A DNA stretch of 64,000 nucleotides from Erodium maritimum (lineage: Eukaryota > Streptophyta > Magnoliopsida > Geraniales > Geraniaceae). The notes below the pieces were generated by a model. It was not told the DNA's origin and ran no database searches. It saw nothing but the letters and a program-made list of their open reading frames with translations. Location: positions 57,668,803-57,732,802 of the forward strand of contig OY997588.1 in the NCBI GenBank assembly GCA_963921825.1, given 5' to 3'. Numbering within the stretch: the first letter of the stretch is position 1; each line of letters starts with the position of its first letter. Positions 1 through 10,170 of this stretch are shown here, one piece after another. A program made the translations under genes and the position numbers.

Positions 1-430
1 TGGACCAACTTTGAGTGAATAAAGGTTGGTAAAAGGTACATTTCTCAGCAAACCCCACATCTTACACCATTCCTCAATGTCCTTATGGTCAATCAAAATG
101 GACCCATGTCTCCAAACATTCAACCCTGGCCATTGGATCCAGCAAAGTGTAAATGATGCATCAATTAAAAGTTTTACAGACCATTTTGCCCTTCTACACC
201 ATTTGAAGTTTGAACCACCCTAAATAGCCCAAACAAGGAGGGCAATTTTTTGGACCACTACTAAATTAGTAGCAGGATGAAGGAGAGAGGGTGACTTTGT
301 CATTCCCAAGAACCTTGAAGCCCTAAATGTGAAATTCCAAAAAAAGAGGCCCAAATAAGCAAAATTGACAGACATGTTGGTTTGAAGAGAGGCCCATATG
401 GGCTTTTGAATTTTTAGGGACAAACAAAAT
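1..430. other. Upstream flank, no gene seen
   Basis: No convincing reading frame, RNA gene or transposon end is visible here. Short open frames exist on both strands, but none shows a recognisable motif. The stretch precedes the putative leader of the kinase gene. Confidence 0.5.
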
Positions 431-1462
431 TTATTGAAATAATTGAGTTCTCAAAAAAAGGCAGCCTTTGAGAGGAGGGACTCTTTTTCTCTTCTTTACA
501 TTCTGAAAGCCACCCTCTTTTCTCTCTCTCCACACATTTGAGGAGGAGAGAGAGCTTAAGCCCTTGCTGCTACTCTTTATCTCTGTCCACAGTAGGTGGT
601 GAGTGCTCTCTCTTTTCTCTACATTGCTAGTTGCTAAAGCTAAGCAAAACCCCTCTAAAGTTATCATCTTTGGAACAAAGATACTCTTTTTTGGGCTTTC
701 CTTGTGTGAGGTCTCTTCTATTTTAATTGCTTCTGTGGTATGCTTGGTGGGTTTTGCTTCTTTGATCACTTGCTTTGTGTTTAGGCTTCTGGTTCTTTGT
801 GGAAGGGTCTTGAATCATTGGTAGGGATAGGTATGCGCTTGAGATCTGTCTGAAATTTTCTTTTCTCTTTTGGTATTTGTCTTTCTCGTGTGTGTTAGGG
901 ATAGTAAATTTCACATTTTCTGCGAATTGATTGATTCTCCATTGCTTTTTGTGGGTCTTTGATCCTTTCCGTTTTCCTGCTTAAAAAGCGCAGCATTTTC
1001 AGCTACTTGGATTGATTTTTTTGTTTCTTTCCACTATACTTTTCTTCTATCATTTGGGGGTGTTATGTTCTTTGCCTTGGTTCTTATTAGACTCTGCCTC
1101 CAATTCAGTGTTTAAATCTTTCATTTCCTGATCATCAGAGCAGTTTCTTCTTCTTATTTGAATTTTGAAGCTTAGAATTGAAGTTTTGGCTACCTTCTTT
1201 TAACTAATTTGGTTTATGGATAGTTAAGATCTGTATTATGTTCTGGACCCTGCAGCCGTATTACTTGATTCATAGTTAACAATGACTAGTAGAGATGCTG
1301 ATTTCTGCTATAAAATGTTATTGAACCATGTATCATTTGTGTAGCTTATTGATCCTATTCTTACTAATTACATGTATGCTGGTTTAATTAATTATAGTGG
1401 CTGTGGTCTGAGAGTAATGACTTCGTTGAATCCGTGCTGCTTAACAAGTCTGCAGTCCCCCG
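431..1462 (+). promoter_or_regulatory. Putative promoter and 5' leader of the D6PK-like kinase gene
   Basis: A strongly pyrimidine-rich tract with CT/GA microsatellite character lies at about 475-620, as is common in plant core promoters and leaders. Good splice donors occur near 600 (GTGAGT) and 821 (GTAGGGAT), and a plausible acceptor (TGCAG) ends at 1455, only 7 bases before the ATG at 1463. A long 5'-UTR intron that is spliced just before the start codon is therefore possible. This is inference: no TATA box or transcription start could be fixed from sequence alone. Confidence 0.35.
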
Positions 1463-3548
1463 ATGGCCTCGAAATCTGGTGACATAATTTCACCAGAAAA
1501 GCAGAGGAAAATGGTTGGTAGTCAAGAACATACTCGGAGGCCTTCACCTTTGGAGATTACAAAGACAAGCAGATTGGAGCCGGTTATCTCCCAGAAACCA
1601 CCTAGAAATGTGCCACCGAAGGAAATTAGCCTCCAAAAATCATTGAGTTCTCTTCCGGATAAGCCCATCAATTATTTAGTTAGCAAGTTAGATTCAAGTT
1701 TATCTTTAGGCGATCCTAAACAAGTAGAGGAGACCAGGATTTCACCAGAAGGTAGTACTTGTGATGAGGGAAAGAAAACATCCGGGCATGGAGTTGGTGC
1801 AGCCCTTGATAATGAAACTATCAAGAGCAGCGGAAGTGCAAAGCTTAGTGATCGAACGGATTTTCTTGAGAGCGGGAAAAGCAGTATGTGTAGAGGTAGC
1901 ACGAGTACCGACATCAGCGACGAGAGTAGTTGTAGCAGTTTGACTACCGGCATTAGTAAGCCTCACAAAGCAAACGACTCGAGATGGGAAGCCATCCAAG
2001 TAGTGAGAGCAAGAGATGGCACGATGGGATTGAGCCATTTCAGGCTGCTGAAGCGGCTGGGATGTGGGGATATTGGAAGCGTTTATCTTTCGGAATTGAA
2101 CGGAACGAAGTGTTGCTTCGCAATGAAGGTTATGGACAAGGCGTCTTTGGCAAGTCGTAAGAAGCTACTCCGGGCTCAGACAGAGAGGGAGATTCTGCAA
2201 TGTTTAGATCATCCCTTCCTCCCAACATTGTACACTCACTTTGAGACTGAAAAGTTCTTGTGTTTGGTCATGGAGTTCTGCCCTGGAGGTGACTTGCATT
2301 CGCTTAGGCAGAGGCAACCCGGGAAGCATTTTTCTGAACAAGCAGTCAAGTATGTCTCTTAATCTATTTATATAGATTTCCAATTTGACATATATTTATA
2401 CTACCCTTTTGAGTTGCATTATTAGGGTATACAATTCTTCAACATCTATTTGATATGCTTAGCCAGTTTGATTAACACATGTAAAGCTATAGGGAAATTC
2501 CAAAGATCTAGTAAACGAGTTTTGAACATTTGGGCCCTTTAAATTATGTCTTTTGCAATTTGTAACCCTTATGTATAAACTTTTGCATGGTGGATTTGCA
2601 GGAAATTATCCCTATATGTTATAATAGGAAATTCTTCATAGATGATGACAAAATGGTTTTCTCTTCATGCATGTCTAAGTAAATGGCCACTGTTTAATTT
2701 GAATGATTTTCAGATTCTATGTAGCTGAGGTTCTTCTTGCTCTAGAGTATCTCCACATGCTGGGCATAGTCTACCGTGACCTGAAACCAGAAAATGTTCT
2801 AGTGAGGGAAGACGGGCACATAATGCTTTCTGACTTTGACCTTTCCCTGCGCTGTGTTGTGAGCCCGACCTTGGTCAAGTCTTCAGCATCGGTTCTTGTG
2901 AACCCCGCCTACTGCTCCCAACCTGCTAGCATCACGCCGTCCTGCATCCAGCCATCCTGCATTGCCCCCACCACGTGTTTCTCTCCCCGGCTCTTCTTGG
3001 GAAAGTCGAAGAAAGACCGCAAACCCAAGACTGAAATGGGGAACCAGGTGACCCCCTTGCCGGAGCTCATGGCGGAGCCCACCAACGCCCGGTCCATGTC
3101 ATTCGTCGGGACCCACGAGTACCTGGCCCCCGAAATCATCAAAGGGGAAGGGCACGGGAGTGCTGTTGATTGGTGGACTTTCGGGATCTTTCTCTACGAG
3201 CTGTTGTTCGGAAAGACTCCCTTCAAAGGGTCGGGGAACCGGGCCACCCTGTTCAACGTGGTGGGGCAGCCGCTGCGGTTCCCGGAGTCACCTGTGGTGA
3301 GTTTCTCGGCGAGGGATCTGATGAGAGGATTGCTGGTGAAAGAGCCACAGCACAGGCTGGCGTATAAACGGGGAGCAACAGAGATCAAGCAACATCCCTT
3401 CTTTGAGGGGGTGAACTGGGCTCTGATCCGCTGTGCGAGCCCTCCGGAGATCCCTAGACCTGTTGAGATGGAACGAATGAAAGGTTCAACGAGTGCTTGT
3501 TCAATCCCTCCAGGGCAGAAGAGTTATCTGGAATTTGACTTCTTTTAG
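1463..3548 (+). CDS. D6PK-like AGC-VIII serine/threonine protein kinase (exons 1463-2349 and 2714-3548)
   Basis: The two exons join across a GT-AG intron (2350-2713), with AA in exon 1 and A in exon 2 forming one Lys codon. This gives a 573-residue protein. The kinase domain starts near residue 193 with a GCGDIGSV loop, the ATP lysine is K222, the catalytic loop YRDLKPEN has D318, and the magnesium motif is DFD (D336) instead of DFG, the hallmark of plant AGC-VIII kinases. About 97 residues separate DFD from the APE motif (E436). This insert carries a polybasic run (KSKKDRKPK), which in D6PK binds plasma-membrane phosphoinositides. The protein ends in FDFF, a hydrophobic tail typical of the family. 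The long Ser-rich N-terminus contains the family signature [15 protein letters not shown]6PK proteins phosphorylate PIN auxin efflux carriers at the plasma membrane; that role is family knowledge and is only inferred here. The length is close to other D6PK-like proteins, and no lesion was seen. Confidence 0.95.
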
Positions 3549-3855
3549 AGTTGCCATATACAATGAAGTTGTAGAGTTGTTGAAATTTGCAAGTACAACT
3601 TTTATGTTCATATTCATATGTTGATCTTGTTTAGTTGTCAACAGCTTAGTTCTAAAATGCTGTTACTTTGTAGGTTGGCGATGATGTTTATGAAAATTGG
3701 ATTGTGTATTGTTAATCTTTCTGATGAAATTACATTTGTGTTCAGCTGGAGGGCATATTTTGTTTTACAGAAATGAATGCGAATTGGCCGAGCAAATAGT
3801 GTGCAAGTTGGCGTTGTTGCTCATTTCCAGAATCCGTTCCACCTTTCATGTTTCC
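3549..3855 (+). other. 3' flank of the kinase gene (probable 3' UTR)
   Basis: AT-rich sequence follows the stop codon and probably includes the 3' UTR. No canonical AATAAA was identified with confidence. Short reading frames here overlap the hairpins that follow and have no recognisable product. Confidence 0.4.
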
Positions 3856-3893
3856 CAGCCGAAGAGGCACATTGGAATGTGCCTCTTCAGCTG
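3856..3893. repeat. Perfect 13-bp hairpin, extendable to 18 bp
   Basis: GAAGAGGCACATT (3861-3873) is followed after two bases by its exact reverse complement (3876-3888). Four further pairs form outside a single mismatch. The hairpin lies 300 bp downstream of the kinase stop codon and about 20 bp before a second, unrelated hairpin. It could be a transcript-end structure or a transposon scar; the sequence does not decide. Confidence 0.8.
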
Positions 3894-3914
3894 AACGATT
3901 GCATCTTTTAACGC

Positions 3915-3965
3915 CCACGTTGCTTCTTCGTTGGGTCTTGGTGCACCAACGAAGAAGCAACGTGG
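3915..3965. repeat. Perfect 20-bp hairpin with 11-nt loop
   Basis: The arm at 3915-3934 (starting CCACGTTGCTTCTTC) is exactly complementary to 3946-3965. The right arm ends two bases before the poly(T) run that marks the 3' end of a minus-strand LINE fragment. The inverted copy may therefore have formed during LINE insertion, although no inverted copying could be proven. Confidence 0.85.
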
Positions 3966-3966
3966 A

Positions 3967-4870
3967 CTTTTTTTTGATCAGCAAAACAAATTAAAATTAA
4001 TCCTCTTTTGAGGGAAAAAAGGAAATACAAAGTCTAACCAATATTACAGACGATCAACAAGAAGAGATAAAAAACCAAACCAACAAACAAAACAAAGGGG
4101 GAGACTGGCAACACAAGAAAAGAAAGCTAGCGCTCCAAGCAACAATAGCCAAACCAAACCAGAAACACAAAGAGCTGCAACAAGAACAAGCCAGAGACTG
4201 CCGAGCCAAAGAAACTGAAACCAGAATTAAAAAGAGGCGACCAAACCAAACCTCAAACAAAACCAACCAGCCAAGAGGAGATAAGGGCAAGAACCAAATC
4301 AGCAAGGACCACTTTAGCAAAAGGCCTAAACTGATAGCAAAACCTTGGGACCAAACAAAGAAGCAACCACCACCAGCAAGAACTGAAAACCTACAAATTC
4401 AGCACGATCAAGAGCTCACAAAACCAAGCACAACAAGATTAAGGAGATACCACCCAAGCAAAGCAAGACAAAGGAGAGACCACCCAAATTAATGAGAACT
4501 TTTAACGCTGGTATTGAGAGCCACTAACTGATCAGAATCAGAATCCCTCTCCAAATCTATAAACTCATCCTCTGACCCTCCATCAAAATCCATAGAATGA
4601 TTTTTGAATTCCTCAAGATCCTCAAGTTCTTTTATAATACAATGATCCGAAACTTTGGCCTTGAGTCCGATGGCTTTACCAAAACCCCAAGCCATGTTAG
4701 CTAAAGATTTTTCCTCAAGAAAATTGGAAGAGATAGGCTTACCAGCAAAAGCAATATTCTGACTTGGTGGCACAGGCTCTTTTAAGTGACAAAATGGGCG
4801 TCGTGGATGCAAGCTAACAGCTCACAAAGAGGGGACCATCGAGTTTGGGAGAGAGGTATTTGTATCGACC
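3967..4870 (-). mobile_element. ORF2-less LINE fragment, minus strand
   Basis: A poly(T) run at about 3969-3976 followed by TGATCAGCAAAACAAATT is the reverse complement of the 3' end found on many plant LINEs. Upstream on the minus strand lies an open frame resembling the end of LINE ORF1 (4489-4812), with no reverse transcriptase between it and the tail. The 5' limit is uncertain. A direct repeat containing CGACCATCGAGTTT-like sequence occurs near 4835 and 4868. A clear target-site duplication was not found. Confidence 0.55.
4489..4812 (-). pseudogene. C-terminal fragment of LINE ORF1-like protein
   Basis: The 107-residue frame ends in a pattern WGFGKAIGL...IIKELEDLEE followed by a run of acidic residues. 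This resembles the conserved tail of plant LINE ORF1 proteins (W-x-x-GK-x-x-G ... I-x-x-L-x-x-LE). The nucleic-acid-binding domain and zinc knuckle of ORF1 are not present in this piece. I infer a truncated ORF1. It could also be an unrelated acidic peptide, and the assignment rests on one motif. Confidence 0.4.
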
Positions 4871-5621
4871 ATCGAGTTTCTTCTATCATTTTATCGTCAG
4901 ATTTGTATAGGGAGCCATACTGAAACAACATGATGGTCACACTTCATATATATAAAAGAAGAAACTGTGTTTAAGGTAGGGATAATTTCATGAACGACTA
5001 CTATCACATAATTCATAAAATCAGGATGATTAAAACTACAGTGATATGATAATAGATGCTTAGTTCCAAAGCACAAAATTATTATTATTTCTAAGGAATT
5101 AACTTATTATAAGTAAGCCCTCAATCAGATGTGAAGTTTGTTTTCTTTACTAAAAATCTGAATCTCTCGGGTTTGTCTTCCAAACCTCTCAATCACTCCA
5201 AAAATCCATTTCCGTTTCTTTGCCTTCCCTTTATTTCCATCATCTTTCTTGTGTCGATCACTATGGCATCACAACCATTGTGCCCTTTGACCCCTACCCC
5301 TTCTAGTTTGTCGTCCACAGTCGGCCCGACCGACAAGATGGGGACCATGGATGTTGCCTAGGAAGCCCCCAACACCTGCACCACATACTGCCACCGTGCA
5401 GGAGGGATTCTGAAACCGACGAAGAAGACCCCACCCTCTATAGGTTTTCGTATGATACTGCAATAGGAGTCTCGATGGTACTTCTCCTCCCGATGCTATA
5501 ATATTTGTTTGAAGTTTACAAGAATGACCCAAAAAACCCCCCACCAGGCCATAACTTTACACCACAGCTCCCAAGATCTAGAGCAAATGTAGTAGGACAT
5601 GAGGACCATCCTCCAAACCCT
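4871..5621. other. Unassigned intergenic sequence
   Basis: No coding or transposon signature was recognised. A 76-codon plus frame (5131-5361) and a 91-codon minus frame (5269-5544) overlap each other and lack motifs, so neither is called. The segment ends at the poly(T) tail of the next LINE. Confidence 0.5.
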
Positions 5622-6405
5622 AGTTTTTTTTTGATCATCAATTTTTTGTTTTATTAAACCCTAGCTTTCGAAATGAAAGGCTCGGGCAAGGGACCAACCC
5701 TCAGTGTTACACAACCAACAAGAACCAATACCGGTCCCCAATTATACTTGCATACTAAATTACCTCCAACTTAACCCTACATTCACACATCATTTATCCA
5801 CTTTTCCAAAGAACACAAAAAACCCCAAACTTATCTCACAACAAAAAGCTCATACTTTTCAAAGAGCAATTTTGAACAATACCACTCCCCCACCCATTTT
5901 GTTTTACAAGAACTATCCCAACCCCACCTTAGTCACACATACAACAAAGGTTCCTCTGTTCCCCCCAAAATCTTTAGTTTTCAAGTACCATAATTCTCTC
6001 CAAAACCCACCGATCCATGTTGCTGCATAATCCCCTCATTCCGTCCAAACTTCAACAGCAAAATGTAACACTAGTGGTAACAATGTGATTCCAAGCTGCC
6101 TCTATCCTCTCAGTTGGCCATTACACCTCATTGAATTATCATAGTTGAAATACACCTGCCAAGAACTCCATAACACATTCAGTATAAAATCAAGTCAATA
6201 CAAGTTACTGACCTCAACACTCCACCTAATTTTGTAATGCTACTACCCTCACACAAACAAATGCAAACTCTTAATAATATGCCACACTCTCCCACAAGTA
6301 TATATCACAAATAATCCCCCAGAAATCCTCACCAATCTCACAACTCTCCCCAATTTAACCCTCCCAGCCCACCCCCAAAACCCCACCCCAAAACCATATT
6401 ATTCT

Positions 6406-7045
6406 TTAAAGACCTCCAGTGAACAACACAGTTCTGTCAGTTGCCCTCTTGCCACAACTCTGAGGGTTAGTTACCCAAGAGAGAAAGGAGAAGGATTGGT
6501 TCTTCTTAAATTTGGCCCATAGAAGTTGATATGAAGCATTTTGTATCTGTTGCAAAACCTTTTGAGGATGATCAAAGGAGTTTCTGAAGATCAGTTTGTT
6601 GCTGCAAAGCCAAATCTTCCATAATACAATAGAAGAAATCATACTCCAATGTGAATTTTTCTTATGTTCTCCCAACTCATTCCAAGACATATATCATTCC
6701 TTAATAGTTTCACTGCAAGCAGTTCTGATTCCCCACCAATCCAGACAAAGGCACCATATATTCCAAGCCACAACACACCCAATAAATAGGTGATCAATCT
6801 CCTCAGGTTCCTCTTGACAGAAAGGACACCAGATGTTGTTGTTATATATTCCTCTGGCCAGTAGAAAGCACTTAGTTGGGGTTGCCTGCATGCATACAAG
6901 CCATACAAAGGCAACAATTTTAGGAGGAAGAATTGGAGCCCAAAGTAATTCTGACCGGTTCAAGTTTTGATTATGATCTTCATCCAATATCTGATAAATC
7001 TTCTGCACTGTAAAGCCCTTGTGATCCAACTTCCAAGACACCAAA

Positions 7046-7083
<38 letters not shown>

Positions 7084-7251
7084 TTCTGTTAAACTAGGGA
7101 AATTATTTATCAGTTGAGATAATAACTCAAGTTGATCAAGTTCCCAGCCTCTCAAGTCCCTTCTGAACAAAAGAAACCATTCCCCTTGGGACCTACACTG
7201 AGCAATTACCACCCTCTTCTGTAGACTGAGATGGAATAATCTTTGAAACAA
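6406..7251 (-). pseudogene. LINE-1 ORF2 C-terminal part with zf-RVT domain (broken)
   Basis: Two overlapping minus frames carry the typical LINE C-terminal zinc-binding region. Motifs are WAPILPPKIVAFVWL, then CPFCQEEPEEIDHLFIGC, a Cys-x2-Cys...His...Cys arrangement, then W-rich helices. The poly(C) run at 7047-7083 lies upstream and is read on this strand as a glycine stretch. The frame shifts near 6700 between the two pieces. The region downstream to the poly(A) end (5633-6405) is C-rich and AT-mixed 3' sequence without motifs. Confidence 0.75.
7047..7083. repeat. Poly(C) homopolymer of 37 bases
   Basis: An uninterrupted run of C on the plus strand (poly-G in the LINE sense strand). It lies inside the decayed LINE-1 ORF2. 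Runs this long are unstable in replication and sequencing, so the exact length is uncertain. Confidence 0.95.
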
Positions 7252-7254
7252 GAA

Positions 7255-9065
7255 CTACAATGGAACCTCAGCCAACCATATATCTTCCCAAAAATAAATA
7301 GAATTTCCTGAAACAACGGTCCACTGTAAACCCTCAGCTCCAAATGCATTTGCAAACTTAGGACAAGTTAATAGGGACTCAACATGCCTGAAGAAGAATT
7401 GCCCAATACTGAGAAGAAATTTTGATAAGTCCCAAGAATTTGGATCCCAACCATATTTTGAGCATAACGGCCTTTTCCACAATGAGTCCTTTTCGAGTGC
7501 AAATCTCCACCACCACCTTGCCAACAAAACCATGTTCATGACTTTCAAGCTCTTAATTCCTAATCCCCCTCCACTCCTTGGTCTGCAAACCATATCCCAA
7601 CTTACTTTGTGTAGACCTTTCCTGTTTGTATCCCCATTCCATATGAATCTTCTTTGCCACTTCTCCATTTCCAAGATGACACCTTTGGGAGCTTTATAAA
7701 GAGACATGTAATAAAGAGGAAGTGAGTTGAGAGAGTATTTAATGAGGGTGATCCTTCCACTAAATGATTTGGCTTTTGTTTGCCATAGATTCAGTTTGGC
7801 TTTAAATTTTCTAATCACAGGCTCCCAATTTTTCTTCCTCCTAGGATTGACACCAAGTTGAAATCCTAAATAATCAAAGGCCAGTTGAATTGAGCAGCAA
7901 CCTAAATTCCAGTGATCTCCTCTACAGTCACAGAAGTAGGATTTAATACTAACACCTTTGACTTTTGAAACTTTATCTTCAGACCTGTTGCTTCTTGCAA
8001 GCACTTTAGGGTATGCTTTAAATTAATAGCTTATTGTCTTCCAGCTTGAATGAAAATCAGTGTGTCATCAGCAAATTGGAGATGAGAAATCTCAGGCCAA
8101 TTTTCACTACATTTCACTCCTTTAAACATCCCTTCCATAATTCCCTTGACCATTAGTTGATGAAGACTTTCTAAAATTAAAGAAAATAGAAGTGGAGATA
8201 GAGAGCAACCTTGTCTTAACCCTCTTTCCAATGGGAAGTCATCTGTGGGAGAGCCATTTATAAGGACTGAGGACCATGCCTTCACACATTCTGAGATCCA
8301 TGAGATCCACACTGCTCCAAACCCCATAATTTCCAATAAGTGTATCAAAGCATCCTAATGAATATGAGCATAGGCCTTCTCAAAATCAATCTTGAACACA
8401 CTGATCTCCTGCCTTGAGTTTTTAATATAATGTATAAGCTCCGAAGCAATAAGTATCCCATCACGTATTTGTCTCCCAGCAATAAACCCTGTTTGCACAT
8501 CATGGACTAAGCAGCTCATCAGAGGCTTCAATCTTGCAACTAGTATTTTAGAAATGATTTTATAGGAGTTGTGTATCAAGCTGATAGGTCTATAATCATC
8601 CCAAGTTTTAGGATTACTGTTTTTTGGGATCAAGGTGATGAATGATGAATTCAAACCCTTCCCCAATTGACCCCCTTCATAAAAGTGCTGAAGGAATTGA
8701 ATGATATCAGTCTTGACAATATTCCAACACACCTGATAAAATTTCATGGTAAAACCATCAGGTCCAGGTGATTTTCCCCATTACAGGATTTAATTGCCTC
8801 AAAGATCTCTTGTTCATCAAAGGGAGCCTCCAACTTATCAGCTTGCAACTGAGATATAGTAAGGAAAGGCAAGGAAGCAAGATCTATACACACTTCCTTG
8901 TTTTTTCTGAATCTATTGGCAAAATGAACTTTGGCTAATTCTTTGATCTCAGCTGGACTGTCAACTGTTCTTCTACCCTCCAGTATCACAGTGATCTTTT
9001 TCCTGGTGAACCTATAGTTAGAAATTAAATGAAAGAACTTGGAGCTTCTATCCCCCTCATTAGAC
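7255..9065 (-). pseudogene. LINE-1 reverse transcriptase (broken)
   Basis: Reading the minus strand from 8989 downwards gives consecutive RT blocks: FITLIPKNSNPKTWDDYRP, VQTGFIAGRQIRDGILIASE, FKIDFEKAYAHIHWD, GLRQGCSLSPLLFSLILESL and the catalytic LQFADDTLIF near 8060. The blocks fall in separate frames (8744-8989, 8355-8747, 8031-8348, 7255-8004), so at least three lesions break the protein. The enzyme copied LINE RNA at nicked chromosomal DNA. The order and spacing match plant LINE ORF2. The fragment immediately upstream of it in the protein is found beyond Copia-A at 13680-13860. Confidence 0.85.
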
Positions 9066-9070
9066 CACTT

Positions 9071-9231
9071 TGTTAGTGATAAGCTTACTGTATTAGTGAT
9101 AAGCCTTCTACTTATGATAACTACATGTATTGTGTCTATCTTGTATCATGTTTATCTCATACCCTGTATATATAGGGATGTCATGTACTGTGTAATTCAC
9201 TTATCAATACAACTCTGAATATACACAAACA
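9071..9231 (+). repeat. Copia-A 5' LTR
   Basis: 161 bp, TG...CA ends. A TATATATAG box in CCCTGTATATATAGGG near 9165-9180 is the likely promoter element. The 3' LTR (13514-13674) is identical except for G versus A near position 20. Confidence 0.95.
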
Positions 9232-9244
9232 TGGTATCAAAGCC
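9232..9244 (+). other. Copia-A primer-binding site
   Basis: TGGTATCAAAGCC directly abuts the 5' LTR. It matches the 3' end of plant initiator tRNA-Met (TGGTATCAGAGCC) with one mismatch, so minus-strand DNA synthesis would be primed from that tRNA. Confidence 0.9.
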
Positions 9245-9337
9245 TCACGCCTGAACCTTTGCTTCTGCGTTTTCTCTTCTGCGATCTGCCTCCTTCTTAT
9301 TCCATTTTTTTTATTTCCTCTGTTGAATACGCTACTG

Positions 9338-10170
9338 ATGGCTTTAACGACTACCACAGGCAGTCCGTCCATGCCCTCAGCGCCTACGATATCTCATTCA
9401 CTGCCTATCAAGTTGCAGTCATCGCGCAACTATGTTGCTTGGCGTACCCAGTTTCTCCCGCTCCTCAATTATCATAAACTGAATGGTTTGATTTCAGGTA
9501 TGGATCGCTGCCCGCCCGCCACCATTCTTACCACTGGCGAGACACCTGCTCAGATCCCAAACCCAGATTTTGAGGCATGGCAACAGCGGGATCAACTACT
9601 CCTGTCATGGATTATTTCCTCTCTCTCGGAGTCGGCTTTTTCGCACATAATTGGAAAATCGACTTCTCATGAGGCTTGGAAAGCACTAGCAAGTGCTTAT
9701 GGCTCGGTATCACCGAATCGCCAGCTTCAATTGCTCATCGAATTGCAGTCCCTTCATCGCAATGATCAATCTGTGTCTGACTACCTTCAAAAAGCCAAAG
9801 GTTTGGCTGATGAACTTGGCGCTGCCGGCCGGGTCATATCCGATGCTGAGTTTAATGCTACACTCTATCAGAATATTGGTGCTGATTATCATGGTATTAT
9901 CTCTGCCATTAATCAAAGAGCTGATCCTGTCACGTTCCATGAATTGCACGGGCAACTTATTGCTCATGAGGTCTTGATTCGTAACTCTGTTGAACCACCG
10001 CTTGCAAATTTGTCAATGACGGGACGAGGTGCAGCTGCTGCTCCTACTTCTCCACCAGCGTATCATCGCTCCCAGGCTTCCACAGGCCCTCCTCGACACT
10101 CACAAGGGCGTCGGCGTGCGTCTGGTCCGTGCCAGATTTGTGGCTACAGAAACCATACTGCCGATAGGTG
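9338..10170 (+). pseudogene. Copia-A gag
   Basis: The ATG at 9338 opens a gag frame with the Copia capsid pattern NYVAWRTQFLPLL...WIISSLSESAFSHIIGKST...VSDYLQKAKGLADELGAAG. It ends in a zinc knuckle CQICGYRNHTADRC (C-x2-C-x4-H-x4-C, intact). After the knuckle the frame runs on to 10360 in the wrong phase, while the protease-side sequence continues in the frame opening at 10168, so a frameshift separates gag from pol. Gag forms the virus-like particle. The start was chosen because it is the first ATG in the conserved frame after the primer-binding site. Confidence 0.85.

Noticed and set aside
5131..5544. Small plus and minus frames of 76 and 91 codons as a gene
   Set aside because: They overlap on opposite strands, have no recognisable motif, and have no promoter or splice support.
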